Below are positions 40,401-48,539 of a DNA stretch of 64,000 nt, piece after piece. How positions within the stretch are numbered: the stretch's first letter is position 1; each line of letters begins with the position of its first letter. Below the pieces are notes generated by a model that was not told the origin of the DNA, ran no database searches, and was given only the letters and a program-made list of their open reading frames with translations. The DNA is taken from contig CP025321.1 in NCBI GenBank assembly GCA_004014935.1, positions 1,922,001-1,986,000 of the forward strand, in the 5' to 3' direction. The DNA is from Saccharomycopsis malanga. Lineage: Eukaryota; Ascomycota; Saccharomycetes; Ascoideales; Saccharomycopsidaceae. The position numbers and the translations under genes are program-made.

Positions 40401-43388
40401 CATTCTAATGCAAGCAAGCTGCAGAAATTCACCGGCTTAAAAATGAAGACATGCAGGTTCCTGTTGGACTTGCATCAACGCAAGCAGAAGATGCATTACA
40501 CCAACGACATGCTTCAAATATGCAGGGAAGTGTGGCACATGAAGTTTAATCAGGGCAAAATCGATTTTGACGCATGTGACGCACGGTTAGTGAATACCAT
40601 TTTTGATGAAACGTCGGTTGAGGACTTGTTAGTGAAAAGTTTAGGTTTAGAAAGTGATGCAAGTTCCTCCTCTTCACTGACATCAACGCAGCCGGACTCC
40701 TGTAACACTGTGTATCCTGATTTGGCAAGGCCATGCAGGTCTGAGCTTCTGCATCTGCATCAACAAGGCTTGCATTGCTGGATAGATGTAAATGATTACA
40801 TTGAGTTGGACGTGCAGCAACCTGCCTCTACACGACCAAAAGTAGAAATTGTCCCACTTTTCACTACCCCACGATTTACCTATTTGAGACAAAACGACAA
40901 GAACACCATACAACAACCTTACCCATTTGGCAGTGAACCGTCCCACGCATGCTTGTACGATGCTATCAAGCCACAGGAGGAGACCCTGTTAGCTATTGTG
41001 CAAGCCCGCGCACGTGAGATTGAACAAAAGCTCAAAGCAGCAAAGGAATCTGGAGGTGCAGAACAATACACGCAGGAGCAGTTGCATACATTGCGTCACA
41101 ACTTGAGAGTCATAAAAAATGTTATTCATGAACTGAAAGAGTTTTTCACATATGCATCCGTGGAAGAACCGTGGTACAGTCCGCTTCTGCAGCTGCAGCT
41201 GCAGCTGTCGGCGGCTGGTGGGAACCTTTCAACTCCGCAGCTTACCCGGACACGGTCAGACTACTCTAGCCATGTGAGTTTTTCAGAGTTCCGGGGGTCG
41301 GTTTCTGGACATAGCAAGTTTAGCAACCGGTATATTATCAACAATCTTCTTCTCAAATGGAACAATATTGTCCGGGACCACTTTGTGGCGTTTGTCAATG
41401 AGCTTGACACGGTCAAGTCGCTCAAGTATTTCATGGGACGGAAGATTATCAAGTACTTGGAGGATCTTGTGGCGTCTGAGAGTTCCGGGGACGGTTCCGG
41501 GGCACCACGTGACGGTCCCGGTGGCTCGGATGATGGGAGTTCCGGGGCCCCGGAACTCTGTAGTAGGGATTATCTTGAAGGATTTGATGGGGAGCTTGGC
41601 GCGGTAGATGACGCGGTCGCGGAGGCGGAGTATGCGTATCTATTCAAGCTTATTTGTCCGCAGATCCAGCTTCAGTCGGAGGAAAAGAAGGAGTCGGTAT
41701 GTTTAGTGTTGGCGCAGGATGTGGAGTTGAAGGTGATACACGTGAACGCGCGGTTTGTTGACGGGGTTTCGGAAGACGACCGGATTGCGCGGCTTATGGA
41801 GACGCGGTATGGGTTGTTCTTGAAGGAGATGCAGACGTTTGCGGTGAGCGAGGCGGATGTTTCCGGGGATTCCGGGGTGCGGTTCCGGGAAGCGAGCTTC
41901 GGCAGCGCCGGCGGGAGCGGAAACTGGCCGCCGTGGGTGAATTTTGAAGGGTTCTACGATGCCGGGCCGCTCCGGAGCATGTTGCTAACGGAGAAGACGT
42001 CGGCGACGGTCCGGTTGGACCGGGTAAACAGTTTGTTTTTCAGCAGCCACGGCGGGCGTCGGATGCGGTGGAAAAACAAGGACGTGTTGCGGGTTGACGT
42101 GCCGGAGGTGGTGGTGCGGTGCGACGCGCTCCAGTTTGACGTCATCTACACGCTTGTGACGGACCTTTTGGTGTTTTCGGACTTGAAGAGCACGCGCAAG
42201 TCGCAGAGGCTCAAGGAGTTGGTGTTGGCGTCGGATCTCGAGAGCGTCGAGGGCATTGACCGGTATATTGAGGGCATCCAGCGGCAGCTCCGGGCGCTCA
42301 AGAAGACCAAGCACGCGTTGCAGATGGCGGCGTGCCGTAAGGGCGTCGCGGACTTGGTCAACATGTGGATCTCGCGGTACCAGCTCAAGCTTTTGTACTC
42401 TGTGCGGGCCGTCCAAGGGGCGCCGCGGACACAGCGGGCGTCGCGGGCGCAGCGGAGCCCGGTTGCCTCGGAGTTGGAGTGGCAGATATATTCGGACCGC
42501 ATTGTGTGGCACATGTTGGACGACGGCCACGCTGCAACAGTGGACTTGGAGCTCAGCAAGAGCCGATTCCACCGCGTCAACGGCGCCGACGGGTCCTCGA
42601 CAAACAGCGTCAGTATTGGAACGGTCCGAGGCACAAACCTCGGGGACACCGCAGAGTACCGCGACTTGCTCGGGCCCTACGGGCCGGTTTGCCGCAATAT
42701 GGTGGCGGTGGCCTGGAAGGACTTGCCGCCAGTCGGGGGCATTCCGGTCATGGAGTATCTAAGCTTTGCGTTCCAGCCAATGAAATTGCAAATAGACAAG
42801 GAATCTGCACATTGGTTGTTCAATTACGTCTTTCCGACCACCGTCCAACGTGACAAAGGCTTCGGAAAGTCGCGTCATCATTCGTCTCTTCAACTCGCCA
42901 ATAGAAATTCCAATTCCGGCCAAAATCACAATAGAAATTCCAATTCCGACCAATACGCAGTCATGGCCCAACGGTCGTCCAAATATATCACCTTCAACAA
43001 GACCAAAGTCGCTCCTGTTGTCATCTGTTTCAGTTACAAGGGTGCAGGCGTGTCGAGTCTCGCAGACGTGCAAGATTTGGTCGTCAAGATGCCGCGTCTT
43101 GTCTACTATAATCACATTTGCTCCTTCAAAGAGTTGGCCCTCCATTTGAAGAAAGACGTCATCAAAATTCTTATCCATCATACTGGCGAAATCATCACCA
43201 ATAAACTCAAATTTATCAAATCGTCGTCTGTTCTGGATCATGAAAACTTGTCAAATGACAATGCTTATGAAAACTTGACAAATGACAATGGCTATGAAAA
43301 CTTGACAAATGACAATACTCGTAGAAATATAGGCCCAGCTCCAGTCATAATTGAGAATGGAATTTGGCCAAAATCGTCAACTGGATAA
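34401..43388 (+). CDS. FMP27: Giant bridge-like lipid transfer protein Fmp27/Hobbit (BLTP2)
   Basis: A very large protein of the Fmp27/Ypr117w/Hobbit family, rod-like lipid carriers at ER-plasma membrane contacts. The frame is open from a TTG at 34362, but the first ATG is 34401, giving 2995 residues (S. cerevisiae Fmp27 is 2628). Hydrophobic N-terminal segments at about 3-28 and 93-130 could anchor it in the ER. The conserved C-terminal blocks include LSFAFQPMKLQIDKESAHWL, then VVICFSYKGAG and LKKDVIKILIHHTGEIITNK. The extra length lies mainly in low-complexity inserts: a Ser/Pro/Asn-rich block at about 440-545, HA and AN repeats, and a Lys-rich segment. The 3' third is much more GC-rich than the 5' third. 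There is no intron or frame break. Confidence 0.92.
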   Translation: MALKAWLFGAWPGGAWLFGACVLMYCLYWQPRREELETPAKNGLWRETVVESGWGCWMLSGIGVDKGKCLDLVWKCGQAVIRYPFVLVLIAQPWLIPLYIMSLTMFGTSSLVYIVACVVILQRLGLVNYLVQQMVEHQLNRQLLKRFHGLRATVAGEFGVFVHENVSLGLYCEDSLLVSAKIRYVDVAMLGRMLILLTKMYAYALVVRFSCFSIAKKATNCCSVIGISIANIGNFVCPISILKYTQFWKSKKHDEKTNQIIINDLKINIDANFLQYTFTPKNNTSNKSFIPKQNIFRLFFQETFVNNYESFASMFNFKITVRKIAIIMPETCQHFNNDFFKSLPMESDPELHNIIDQLVNNDWGRVERDCERNCKKNCKRNFEKKVDQDGLKIENDFAKMLKNFNAKTDFPKLYNYIQDLYGSVSNGKSNDYSNEFSNGCSNGYSNEYLINSLNSPANFPSFSSFLSSSSFLSFPSSSSSLKSPSNSPPSPSNLTCPPNNPPNPLKSPPNSPTTNPPKSPPNSTSPPKSPRNNPPNPPINPLITIKIANTFQLSDFTIQLSGFTIQPALSAVSNNAQKCKITFNRATLVSRVSTDPSQPGSAHSVAIVKELLFDDTHVDVSYKTCINPNSNAPVSNTLSIPVQNVKLHIRMGHILVPVHLLPYKMPGKGLNSSESVFLPVLDKLAKAVTLVDIKLINLKVYNVFFHTAYSLHDSLSTNPKPPNSIQLVANNILLTIRTISHDTAYFLHLQWPPITSYNLTSASPPATTHEILTSINGFTISLLNTQILYLPSLATTCRLNLHTASVIAALCYTKLQDDASPGNSSPHAILANCNVSNVSIELHSCHIHALNFLLRPFFQRNLHSHAHAHAHYAEKLPLLAALFPQFDLRFLISQLLVKICLPESVLVLQIEKILHELQSLLIQMSNSLQNIMFDSSSNDLVLYPDSVPQIWLSTSQNTTVPKKQNKTFHSNLQLNNCNIKSYPLNNNCKSHPFPVSYFKHCEYQTDICVNMHTCADEDARVMLTLSGCLSATTVNLTKKEVIFAICELVKVVSGIVSGQKCRPKPPKSGLPLLVINKFSGKIEGAIVSFASRNVLPSACTSANDANANANANANANANANANANANANANANAATADLASGSRGVQVSVGEVLFDKNADLVNLNILQLKLFTIYEKNLAELRGKPQIHKTIEISSMQLCCGSDREWRAAVPHMHAQCDVSTIWMACVMQYMITIIPRRIGFQSDGRTSNPFNKFSLKCEYLSFELVLPNKIPLVFAANHLTSHTNFAAETKYEISSTNLKVYTAGKDGTSLFCMINVEGFMHKLHCIAEKPLKGDLQQQQQNKLAFSMHEFRLSLPFNFLFYKISDSIVTLFKTVKQLCHNFNNLQQGKPLSLLLIAAEKPKIVPHIHVAAEKLNLEIKDDPFEAELGLIYKAGLVEQEERFEKLLLFDQKAKEGFDGDTLDWEKVLEQCELNVSQCGSLCAGQSSVGQFACDLAEKKVRLFENFSKSWIRRYQKVKSNRERACKTKYNDVLGEGCIVDLHYAVNDIKDTPTLFSIFSSHFSLNAEKFRHANLEDFLYEYGKGMPKDTEYSLVVPLYLHIDCSVLTVLLRDYYLPIMHFPPGNSGKSNQPALTIKGNIVLAEKLNVKQVSRRTIHVPFVPSAVHASASASASTAPACTFYGCTISRSLDPVKVYTDMHILSNSSLATILSWGKSLQPAISTVMLCLDSVSKPPLDPSPKIGWWDKIRLVVHGRFHFEWVNRVNLYIKGSPDPYKLTDDGAGFVFSWGGGASLDINPCDDHMRFMVTRSKLFTFAVPQFSADMTNYWTHSASSSSYLEGNKFQKVVANLIGDVRWHAGLYFEKELEGKMVRPGETPRTGELKPHYLVERANPDMLDDAGRRQHDSYAGFRSEYVHLSIGFSNMNVQDAAAYNAFHLSPHVILFFQKWWGLFNGSLGLPLRHGALYKLERQDSRPDIKFGASLCSVKYQIQLTPVYLSDFFRHSNASKLQKFTGLKMKTCRFLLDLHQRKQKMHYTNDMLQICREVWHMKFNQGKIDFDACDARLVNTIFDETSVEDLLVKSLGLESDASSSSSLTSTQPDSCNTVYPDLARPCRSELLHLHQQGLHCWIDVNDYIELDVQQPASTRPKVEIVPLFTTPRFTYLRQNDKNTIQQPYPFGSEPSHACLYDAIKPQEETLLAIVQARAREIEQKLKAAKESGGAEQYTQEQLHTLRHNLRVIKNVIHELKEFFTYASVEEPWYSPLLQLQLQLSAAGGNLSTPQLTRTRSDYSSHVSFSEFRGSVSGHSKFSNRYIINNLLLKWNNIVRDHFVAFVNELDTVKSLKYFMGRKIIKYLEDLVASESSGDGSGAPRDGPGGSDDGSSGAPELCSRDYLEGFDGELGAVDDAVAEAEYAYLFKLICPQIQLQSEEKKESVCLVLAQDVELKVIHVNARFVDGVSEDDRIARLMETRYGLFLKEMQTFAVSEADVSGDSGVRFREASFGSAGGSGNWPPWVNFEGFYDAGPLRSMLLTEKTSATVRLDRVNSLFFSSHGGRRMRWKNKDVLRVDVPEVVVRCDALQFDVIYTLVTDLLVFSDLKSTRKSQRLKELVLASDLESVEGIDRYIEGIQRQLRALKKTKHALQMAACRKGVADLVNMWISRYQLKLLYSVRAVQGAPRTQRASRAQRSPVASELEWQIYSDRIVWHMLDDGHAATVDLELSKSRFHRVNGADGSSTNSVSIGTVRGTNLGDTAEYRDLLGPYGPVCRNMVAVAWKDLPPVGGIPVMEYLSFAFQPMKLQIDKESAHWLFNYVFPTTVQRDKGFGKSRHHSSLQLANRNSNSGQNHNRNSNSDQYAVMAQRSSKYITFNKTKVAPVVICFSYKGAGVSSLADVQDLVVKMPRLVYYNHICSFKELALHLKKDVIKILIHHTGEIITNKLKFIKSSSVLDHENLSNDNAYENLTNDNGYENLTNDNTRRNIGPAPVIIENGIWPKSSTG
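35740..36030 (+). repeat. Coding Ser/Pro/Asn-rich repeat in FMP27
   Basis: CCCCCAAA- and TCAAGTTCC-type units encode SPPNS, NPPNP and SSFLSFPSS runs. Homologues lack this, so it is probably a disordered loop. Confidence 0.75.
37708..37798 (+). repeat. Coding hexamer array (GCAAAT)n encoding Ala-Asn repeats
   Basis: About 14 nearly pure GCAAAT units give (Ala-Asn)n in FMP27. The unit is a multiple of three, so length changes keep the frame. Related hexamers encode His-Ala at about 36990-37012 and Ala-Ser at about 39392-39416. Confidence 0.95.
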
Positions 43389-43485
43389 AAGTTTAGTTGA
43401 TATATCAATTCTTGTGTAGTATAAATTATATTATACAGGACTGCTTTCGAAAAAAGGCCTGGCTGGTCAATTTGCTAATCTGCTA
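43389..43485 (+). other. FMP27 3' flank
   Basis: Short AT-rich spacer after the FMP27 stop, before the 8-bp array. No feature is seen. Confidence 0.4.
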
Positions 43486-43600
43486 ATTTACTATTTTACT
43501 ATTTTACTATTTTACTATTTTACTATTTTACTATTTTACTACTTTACTACTTTACTACTTTACTACTTTACTACTTTACTACTTTACTACTTTACTACTT
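43486..43600 (+). repeat. 8-bp tandem array (TTACTATT/TTACTACT)n
   Basis: About 14 units. The first half uses TTACTATT and the second half TTACTACT, so one mutated unit appears to have expanded in turn. Confidence 0.93.
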
Positions 43601-43695
43601 CCCTATTTAACAATCAAACTATTTTATTTCATTATCGGCCCGGCTGACAATTTACTACTCTCAAAAAGAGGCCCAAAAGTGATAATGTGACCATA

Positions 43696-43727
43696 ATATT
43701 ATAATATCATATATTTCAAGCCCAGTA
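43696..43727 (-). repeat. S1 tail fragment
   Basis: Minus-strand match to the S1 3' end (GTACTGGGCTTGAAATATAT followed by ATATT repeats). Confidence 0.6.
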
Positions 43728-44094
43728 CATATTTCCCCCACTATTGAAAAAGAATAAAACCAAGTACCGAAACAAAATTTGTTTTATAAAAAAACCCAGA
43801 AAAACATAAAGATGGAATAAATAACCAGAACAGCCAGACATTTTCTCTTCTGCGAAAGCCCAGTTAAAGGCGACAAAATTTATAGGTATTTTCCCAATTC
43901 TGACAATTTTATACGTCAACTACACCATGGCCACCAGAAATTTGTGAAACCAGGCAACCAACACCAATTACATCTAGTCGATCAAATCAAACGACTTTTA
44001 TCAATACAACCTTTGGGTTGTTTCCTATGCTTACAGAATTTCTGATTCAAAAAAATTAACATTTATGCCACACGGGAGTTCAGAAATAAGGAAA
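43728..44094. other. Intergenic, nothing recognised
   Basis: A 67-codon minus frame (43716-43919) has no domain. No repeat match seen. Confidence 0.4.
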
Positions 44095-44216
44095 TAGTAC
44101 TCTCGAAAAAGAAAAAAAAACCAGGCAAGATAATTTAGCAGATAGTTCAGGCCAAAGGGCGAGTCGATTATGACCAACAGGTTATTATTATGGTTCCCTC
44201 ACTGAGTTTTACCAAA
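44095..44216 (+). repeat. S1 SINE-like repeat, degenerate
   Basis: A head remnant (AGTACTCTCGAAAAAG) is followed by the variant middle with AATTTAGCAGATAG, as at 27166, then GATTATGACCAACAGG and GAGTTTTACCAAATC. The end of the 3' part and the tail are missing where inverted F2 copy 6 begins. Confidence 0.6.
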
Positions 44217-44221
44217 TCAGA

Positions 44222-45195
44222 AACTGGAGCAGCGAAAAAACAAAAAACAAAAGTCAAAGTAACATTAAACCATTTGCAACAATAACTTATAAGGATTAAA
44301 TGGTTTTTAAAAACGGTCTCCCTTGAACCAACATATAAAGCTTGTTATTCAGCACATTACGTTTTGCCGAGCCTCATAAAATATTCAATATAGAGAGAAG
44401 GTTAAAATATGCTCGTTTAACAATATTTAATGATAATTATCCAACATAATTGCCTCAAAGAACTATTAATAAACCATACCTTTTTTAGTTGTTGAGATAG
44501 ATGTTTCCAAGGTACAAAATTTCATTTAATCTTGACTAAAGCATGATAAAAACCCTAAAGGTAAACAAAATCTATGGAATATCATCAAGAATCACTTCCT
44601 GAGGGATGAAAAACAGATATTTGACAATTTATGTGTTTCTTTCAACAAATGATACTTTGTCACTATTGATTAATTTTCAACAGCCAAATATTAAAACAAC
44701 GTATGTTGTAAAAACCTATAAATTGTAGAAAGTATAATAATATAGTTTTTTTATGGTTCGGGTTGCTGTTAAGACTTTAGAATATGGTTTAACAAAATTA
44801 ACTTTTTTTCAAAATTGTCAATTTTCCGTTATATCAAATATTTGTTCGAAACCTTGAGATTGTTTATTATAAATAGTACTATAATAAAGCAAAAAAGTTT
44901 AAAACTGTGGGTACATTTTTTCAAATCAAAAGAACCTGGATAGCATAGATTTGATTCAATAAAACGTTTGATGATTACTCCAAAACGTCAACAGCGCGAA
45001 TCGAGTACCAAAACCCCAAGTGAGGAACGCCACACTTCATTTTCTGCACTATTCTGCACTATTCTGCACTATTTTGTGTGGCGCATGGCCTAGCCAACTT
45101 GGCCACCTGGCAACAGTAAGGCATATAGGCAGATTTCTGCTGAAAAGAGATATATATTTTTTTTTCAAGAGTATATTTTCAATATTAATAGCACA
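44222..45195 (-). repeat. F2 tRNA-headed repeat, copy 6 (inverted partner of copy 7)
   Basis: A nearly full-length minus-strand copy. The head is at about 45003-45115, with the A box TGGCCAAGTTGG, the arms CGCCACAC and GTGTGGCG, and a loop with repeated AATAGTGCAG. The body ends at GCTGCTCCAGTTTCTGAT. It is far closer to copy 7 than to the other copies, including the shared block GGAAGTGATTCTTGATGA. Confidence 0.9.
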
Positions 45196-45197
45196 TA

Positions 45198-45240
45198 TCA
45201 GTTTCGGATATACGAGCTCTGTCTAAGGGGGCTTGGTATA
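45198..45240 (-). repeat. S1 3' fragment joined to F2 copy 6
   Basis: On the minus strand: GGCTATACCAAGCCCCCTTA, GACAGAGCTCGTATATCC, then GAAACTGATATG running directly into the F2 leader. The tail is missing. Confidence 0.72.
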
Positions 45241-45274
45241 GCCCAATCAAGCCAGCGAGAAGTTTACAATGATC

Positions 45275-45369
45275 GGGACATACTTAAGATTTTTCCCACC
45301 GGGTTTTACCAAGTCCCTTTAGACATGGCGCGTATATACCAAACTGATATGTACTGGGCTTGAAATATA

Positions 45370-45417
<48 letters not shown>
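45275..45417 (+). repeat. S1 3' half with (ATT)n tail
   Basis: TTTTTCCCACCGGGTTTTAC, then AGTCCCTTTAGACATGGCGC, TGTACTGGGCTTG and an (ATT)n tail of about 50 bp (45368-45417). Well preserved but without a head. Its tail is some 200 bp past the stop of the MATE gene. Confidence 0.82.
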
Positions 45418-45418
<1 letters not shown>

Positions 45419-45618
45419 AAATTGGTAGTAAATAGAATTTGCATTAAATTTCAATAAAATTGCAATAAATTTGCAATAAATAGAATTTGTAATCAGTAAA
45501 ATTACAATTAGTGAAATTTCCAATCAATAAAGTTACAATTAGTAAAATTTCCAATCAATAAAATTACAATCAATAAATTTCAATGGCTATTTAAAAAATA
45601 CAATTGAACCAAGGTATA

Positions 45619-47598
45619 TCAAACATCTTCCGAGTTTCTGAGTTTGGCTTCTTCTATAAGCTTCACATAATCGACCTGATTGACAATATAAGTTTGAATA
45701 AAGCCAATCAAAGTAAGAGCAGAACCAGTACCCAACCAAAGACCGGCGATATCCAAATGGTAGACAAAGGCGAGAATCAAAGAACAAGGAACACCGTACA
45801 AGTAGTAGAAGGCCAAATTCAAATAACTGCCAATCTTTTGCAAGCCCATTCCTCGCAAGATACCGGAGGAAATGGCGGTGATCTCATCGAAGACAGAAAT
45901 GAAAGCAATCAAAGGGATGTTTTGGGCGGTCAAGTTGATGACATCGACATTGTCAGTGAAGAAACCGGGGATCATGAAACGGCCAAAGTACAAGATGTTC
46001 ACGTTGACCAAGAGAGCTACGGCAATGCCAAAGAAAATGGAGATTTTGGTAGTTTTAGCAGCGAGATGAGGAAGCCCGGCACCAATGAAGTTGGCCACTC
46101 TTGTGGAGGTGGCGATGGAGATGCCAAAAGGGATCTGGAAGCTGATGGAGCCTACGGAAGCGATGATGGACTGGGCAGCAAGCGCGTTGGAGCTGATGTG
46201 GGCACTGGAGAAGGTCAAGATTTCAAAGGCCAAAAGCTCGGCCAAACACATGACGGTTCCGGGAACGGCAAGCTGGAAAATGAGAGACCAGTTTTTGAAG
46301 AGAACGGGGAGGGACAAGCCGGGCCAGCATTTCAAGGGCTCGAATCCGTTTGTGCCATTGTGGAGCAAGATGTACGCCAACAAGCCCAAGGGCATCAACC
46401 AGAAGGTGATGGACAAGGCGATTGGGGCGCCAATGAAGCCCAAGTGGAAGGACTCGTGGACAATCAACATGTAGTTGAGGGCAAAGTTGAAGGGGAGCAC
46501 GGCAAAGAGCGTGTAGGTGGAGGCTATGTAGATGCCTTGGCACTGGAGAAAGCGTTTTCCGGTCTCAAAGAGAATAAAGCCCGGGATGCCGGGGATCAAG
46601 TAGACGAGGTACACGGTGGCCAAGTGGGCCAACTGCTTGTCGCCGGGGATCAAGCAGCTGATCAAGGCCTCGGCCCCGAAGATCCAGACGAGAGAAATGG
46701 GAATGAAGATGACAAGAATGAGAAACGTGCACCGCTGGAAGTAAATGCCTACGAGATGGTACTTTCCGGCGCCAAACGCCTGCGAACACAACGTGTCCAA
46801 GCAGGTGGACAAGCCTTGGACAATCACAAGGCCTGTGATGTTGCCGGTCATGGATCCCAAGGTGTAGGCGGACAATTCCGTGGTTCCCAACTTTCCTACG
46901 AAAAACAAGGCGTTGATTCCGAGCAACGATTGGAGCAAGAAGGTCACAATCAAGGGCAAAGAGCTCCAAAAGAGCACTTTCAACTCCGAGTAGGTGCGCA
47001 AGTCGGTGATATCGCCGTTTTCCACCGCCTCTTCCCAGAGATTCACTACGCTTTCCACCTCCGGCACAGGAGGCGCAATCGAGCCCCCATAGAACGACGG
47101 CGTGAACCGCGAAAACACCGACTGTCTGCTTACGGTTCGTTCCAAGTTGTTTACGTCAAACCCGTTGTCCCTGAGAAGCTCGAGCTCCTGCTGGATCAAC
47201 TCGGGATGCACCAGCCGGCTGAAATTACGCGACCGCGTCTTCAGCAAGTGGTGGGACGCCCCCAAACCAAACGTAGAGTACGTGTTTCTGGAAGCAATGG
47301 AGCGTAAAGCAGACAACTCGTTAAACGACACATTGTCGTCGTTACTGTGGCTGTTTTCCGCATCCGACATTGTTAGATCTTCCGCCTCGTTGAACTCCTC
47401 GGTCGCCAACAACTCATTTATGGTCGAATCATGGTTCAAAGCAGCAACAAGTCCTCCTCTAGATACCGCCAATATAGCTTGGCTCTGCTCATCAGCTACC
47501 GAATGCGCAAACTGATGTGTCCCTCCTCCATGATAGTCCTCCAACGTTGACGAAACATTGAATCCTTCACTACTTTGCGACCCACGTCTGATAGACAT
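45619..47598 (-). CDS. MATE family transporter (YDR338C/Erc1 type)
   Basis: A 659-residue member of the multidrug and toxin extrusion family, cation-coupled exporters with 12 membrane helices. The N-terminal 190 residues are hydrophilic and acidic/Ser-rich. The core starts near SLPLIVTFLLQSLLGINALF. Family blocks GTTELSAYTLGSMTGNITG, GLSTCLDTLCSQAFG and GFILFETGKRFLQCQGIY match YDR338C more closely than ERC1. Its substrate is unknown; the ERC1 relative gives ethionine resistance. The ATG at 47598 is the first in frame. The gene is bracketed by inverted F2 copies 6 and 7. Confidence 0.9.
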   Translation of the reverse strand: MSIRRGSQSSEGFNVSSTLEDYHGGGTHQFAHSVADEQSQAILAVSRGGLVAALNHDSTINELLATEEFNEAEDLTMSDAENSHSNDDNVSFNELSALRSIASRNTYSTFGLGASHHLLKTRSRNFSRLVHPELIQQELELLRDNGFDVNNLERTVSRQSVFSRFTPSFYGGSIAPPVPEVESVVNLWEEAVENGDITDLRTYSELKVLFWSSLPLIVTFLLQSLLGINALFFVGKLGTTELSAYTLGSMTGNITGLVIVQGLSTCLDTLCSQAFGAGKYHLVGIYFQRCTFLILVIFIPISLVWIFGAEALISCLIPGDKQLAHLATVYLVYLIPGIPGFILFETGKRFLQCQGIYIASTYTLFAVLPFNFALNYMLIVHESFHLGFIGAPIALSITFWLMPLGLLAYILLHNGTNGFEPLKCWPGLSLPVLFKNWSLIFQLAVPGTVMCLAELLAFEILTFSSAHISSNALAAQSIIASVGSISFQIPFGISIATSTRVANFIGAGLPHLAAKTTKISIFFGIAVALLVNVNILYFGRFMIPGFFTDNVDVINLTAQNIPLIAFISVFDEITAISSGILRGMGLQKIGSYLNLAFYYLYGVPCSLILAFVYHLDIAGLWLGTGSALTLIGFIQTYIVNQVDYVKLIEEAKLRNSEDV

Positions 47599-47731
47599 CT
47601 TGTTTGATTCACCTTGTCAACAATATTGGCCAACTTGCTAATTATTGCCATTATTATTATTATCAACAAAAACAATGACGTAACCAACTCCTGTTACCCC
47701 ATGTGTGACGCGCTACAGCGATCGCGTGGCT

Positions 47732-47790
47732 GTCTATGGCTCAGTTGGCAGTGCTCTCAAAAAGGCAATCAGAGACAGGTTCGATTTTCG
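47732..47790 (+). repeat. S1 head remnant starting a tandem array
   Basis: A box TATGGCTCAGTTGGCAGTGC, then CTCTCAAAAAGG and the B-box-like ACAGGTTCGATTTTCG. It is shorter than a normal S1 head and leads directly into the B-box array. Confidence 0.7.
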
Positions 47791-48256
47791 TTAAGAATAA
47801 TTTAAAGAAGAAAACAAGAGCAGAGGTTGAATTCTCGTTAAAAATACTTTAAAGAAGCAATCAGAGACAGGTTCAATTTTCGTTAATAGTACTTTAAAGA
47901 AAAAAAATAAGAGCACAGGTTCGATTTTTGTTATGAATACTTTAAAGAAAAAAATAAGAGCACAGGTTCGATTCTCGTTATGAATAATTGAAAGTAGAAA
48001 ACAAACACAGGTTGGTTTTTCGTTATGAATAATATAAAGAAGCAATCAGAGACCGGTTCGATTTTCGTTAAGAGTACTTTAAAGAAGAAAACAAACACAG
48101 GTTCGATTTTTGTTATGAATACTTTAAAGAAAAAAATAAGAGCACAGGCTCGATTCTCGTTATGAATAATTTAAAGAAGAAAACAAGAGCACAGGTTGAA
48201 TTCTCGTTAAAAATACTTTAAAGAAGCAATCAGAGACAGGCTCGATTTTCGTCACG
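47770..48256 (+). repeat. 11-unit tandem array with a B-box-like core per unit
   Basis: Units of 44-49 bp start with ACAGGTTCGATTTTCGTTA and continue with AATACTTTAAAGAAG and an A-rich end. Cores lie near 47776, 47823, 47868, 47917, 47964, 48008, 48052, 48099, 48146, 48194 and 48238. Most match GGTTCGATT, close to the Pol III B box, and a few are changed (GGTTGAATT, GGCTCGATT). Confidence 0.9.
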
Positions 48257-48345
48257 AATTATGTCCTGTTGATCATAATCTGATCATCATCATAAATAAT
48301 ATCATATATTTGCAGCTCAGAGCCATAAGGCCCAATGGCCTAATA
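48257..48345 (-). repeat. S1 fragments, rearranged
   Basis: On the minus strand: a head-like GGCCATTGGGCCTTATGG, then AATATATGATATTATTTATG, and GATTATGATCAACAGGAC from the S1 middle. The order differs from the normal element, suggesting more than one insertion. Confidence 0.5.
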
Positions 48346-48398
48346 ATCTTATATAGCGAGTAAATGTGTTGGTGTTGCAAATAACCACCAGTTTAGGG

Positions 48399-48472
48399 AC
48401 TTGTTACCTAGCGCATATACACGAAACTGACGTGTACTGGGCTCAACATATATGATATAATTATATAATATC
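48399..48472 (+). repeat. S1 3' fragment
   Basis: GGGACTTGTTACCTAGCGC, ATACACGAAACTGACGTG, TACTGGGCTCAAC and a short AT tail. It precedes F2 copy 7 in the same orientation. Confidence 0.7.
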
Positions 48473-48539
48473 AAGCATTATATTGGCTGTACCAGCTCTT
48501 TCGCCCTATTCAACGCATCGAGGCAAGGGTTTACTGACG

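Noticed and set aside
45020-45226. Repeated 68-codon frame starting MRNATLHF, also at 48574-48780 on the minus strand
   Set aside because: It is the complement of the F2 tRNA-like head. The frame is not kept in all F2 copies and has no domain.
45604-47307. 567-codon plus-strand frame over the transporter gene
   Set aside because: It is a shadow of the MATE gene. The antisense product is Gly/Gln/Glu-rich without a domain, while the minus frame gives a full transporter.
47791-48045. 84-codon minus frame in the B-box array
   Set aside because: It is a translated tandem repeat. The repeated IHNE/FLTK motifs follow the DNA unit.
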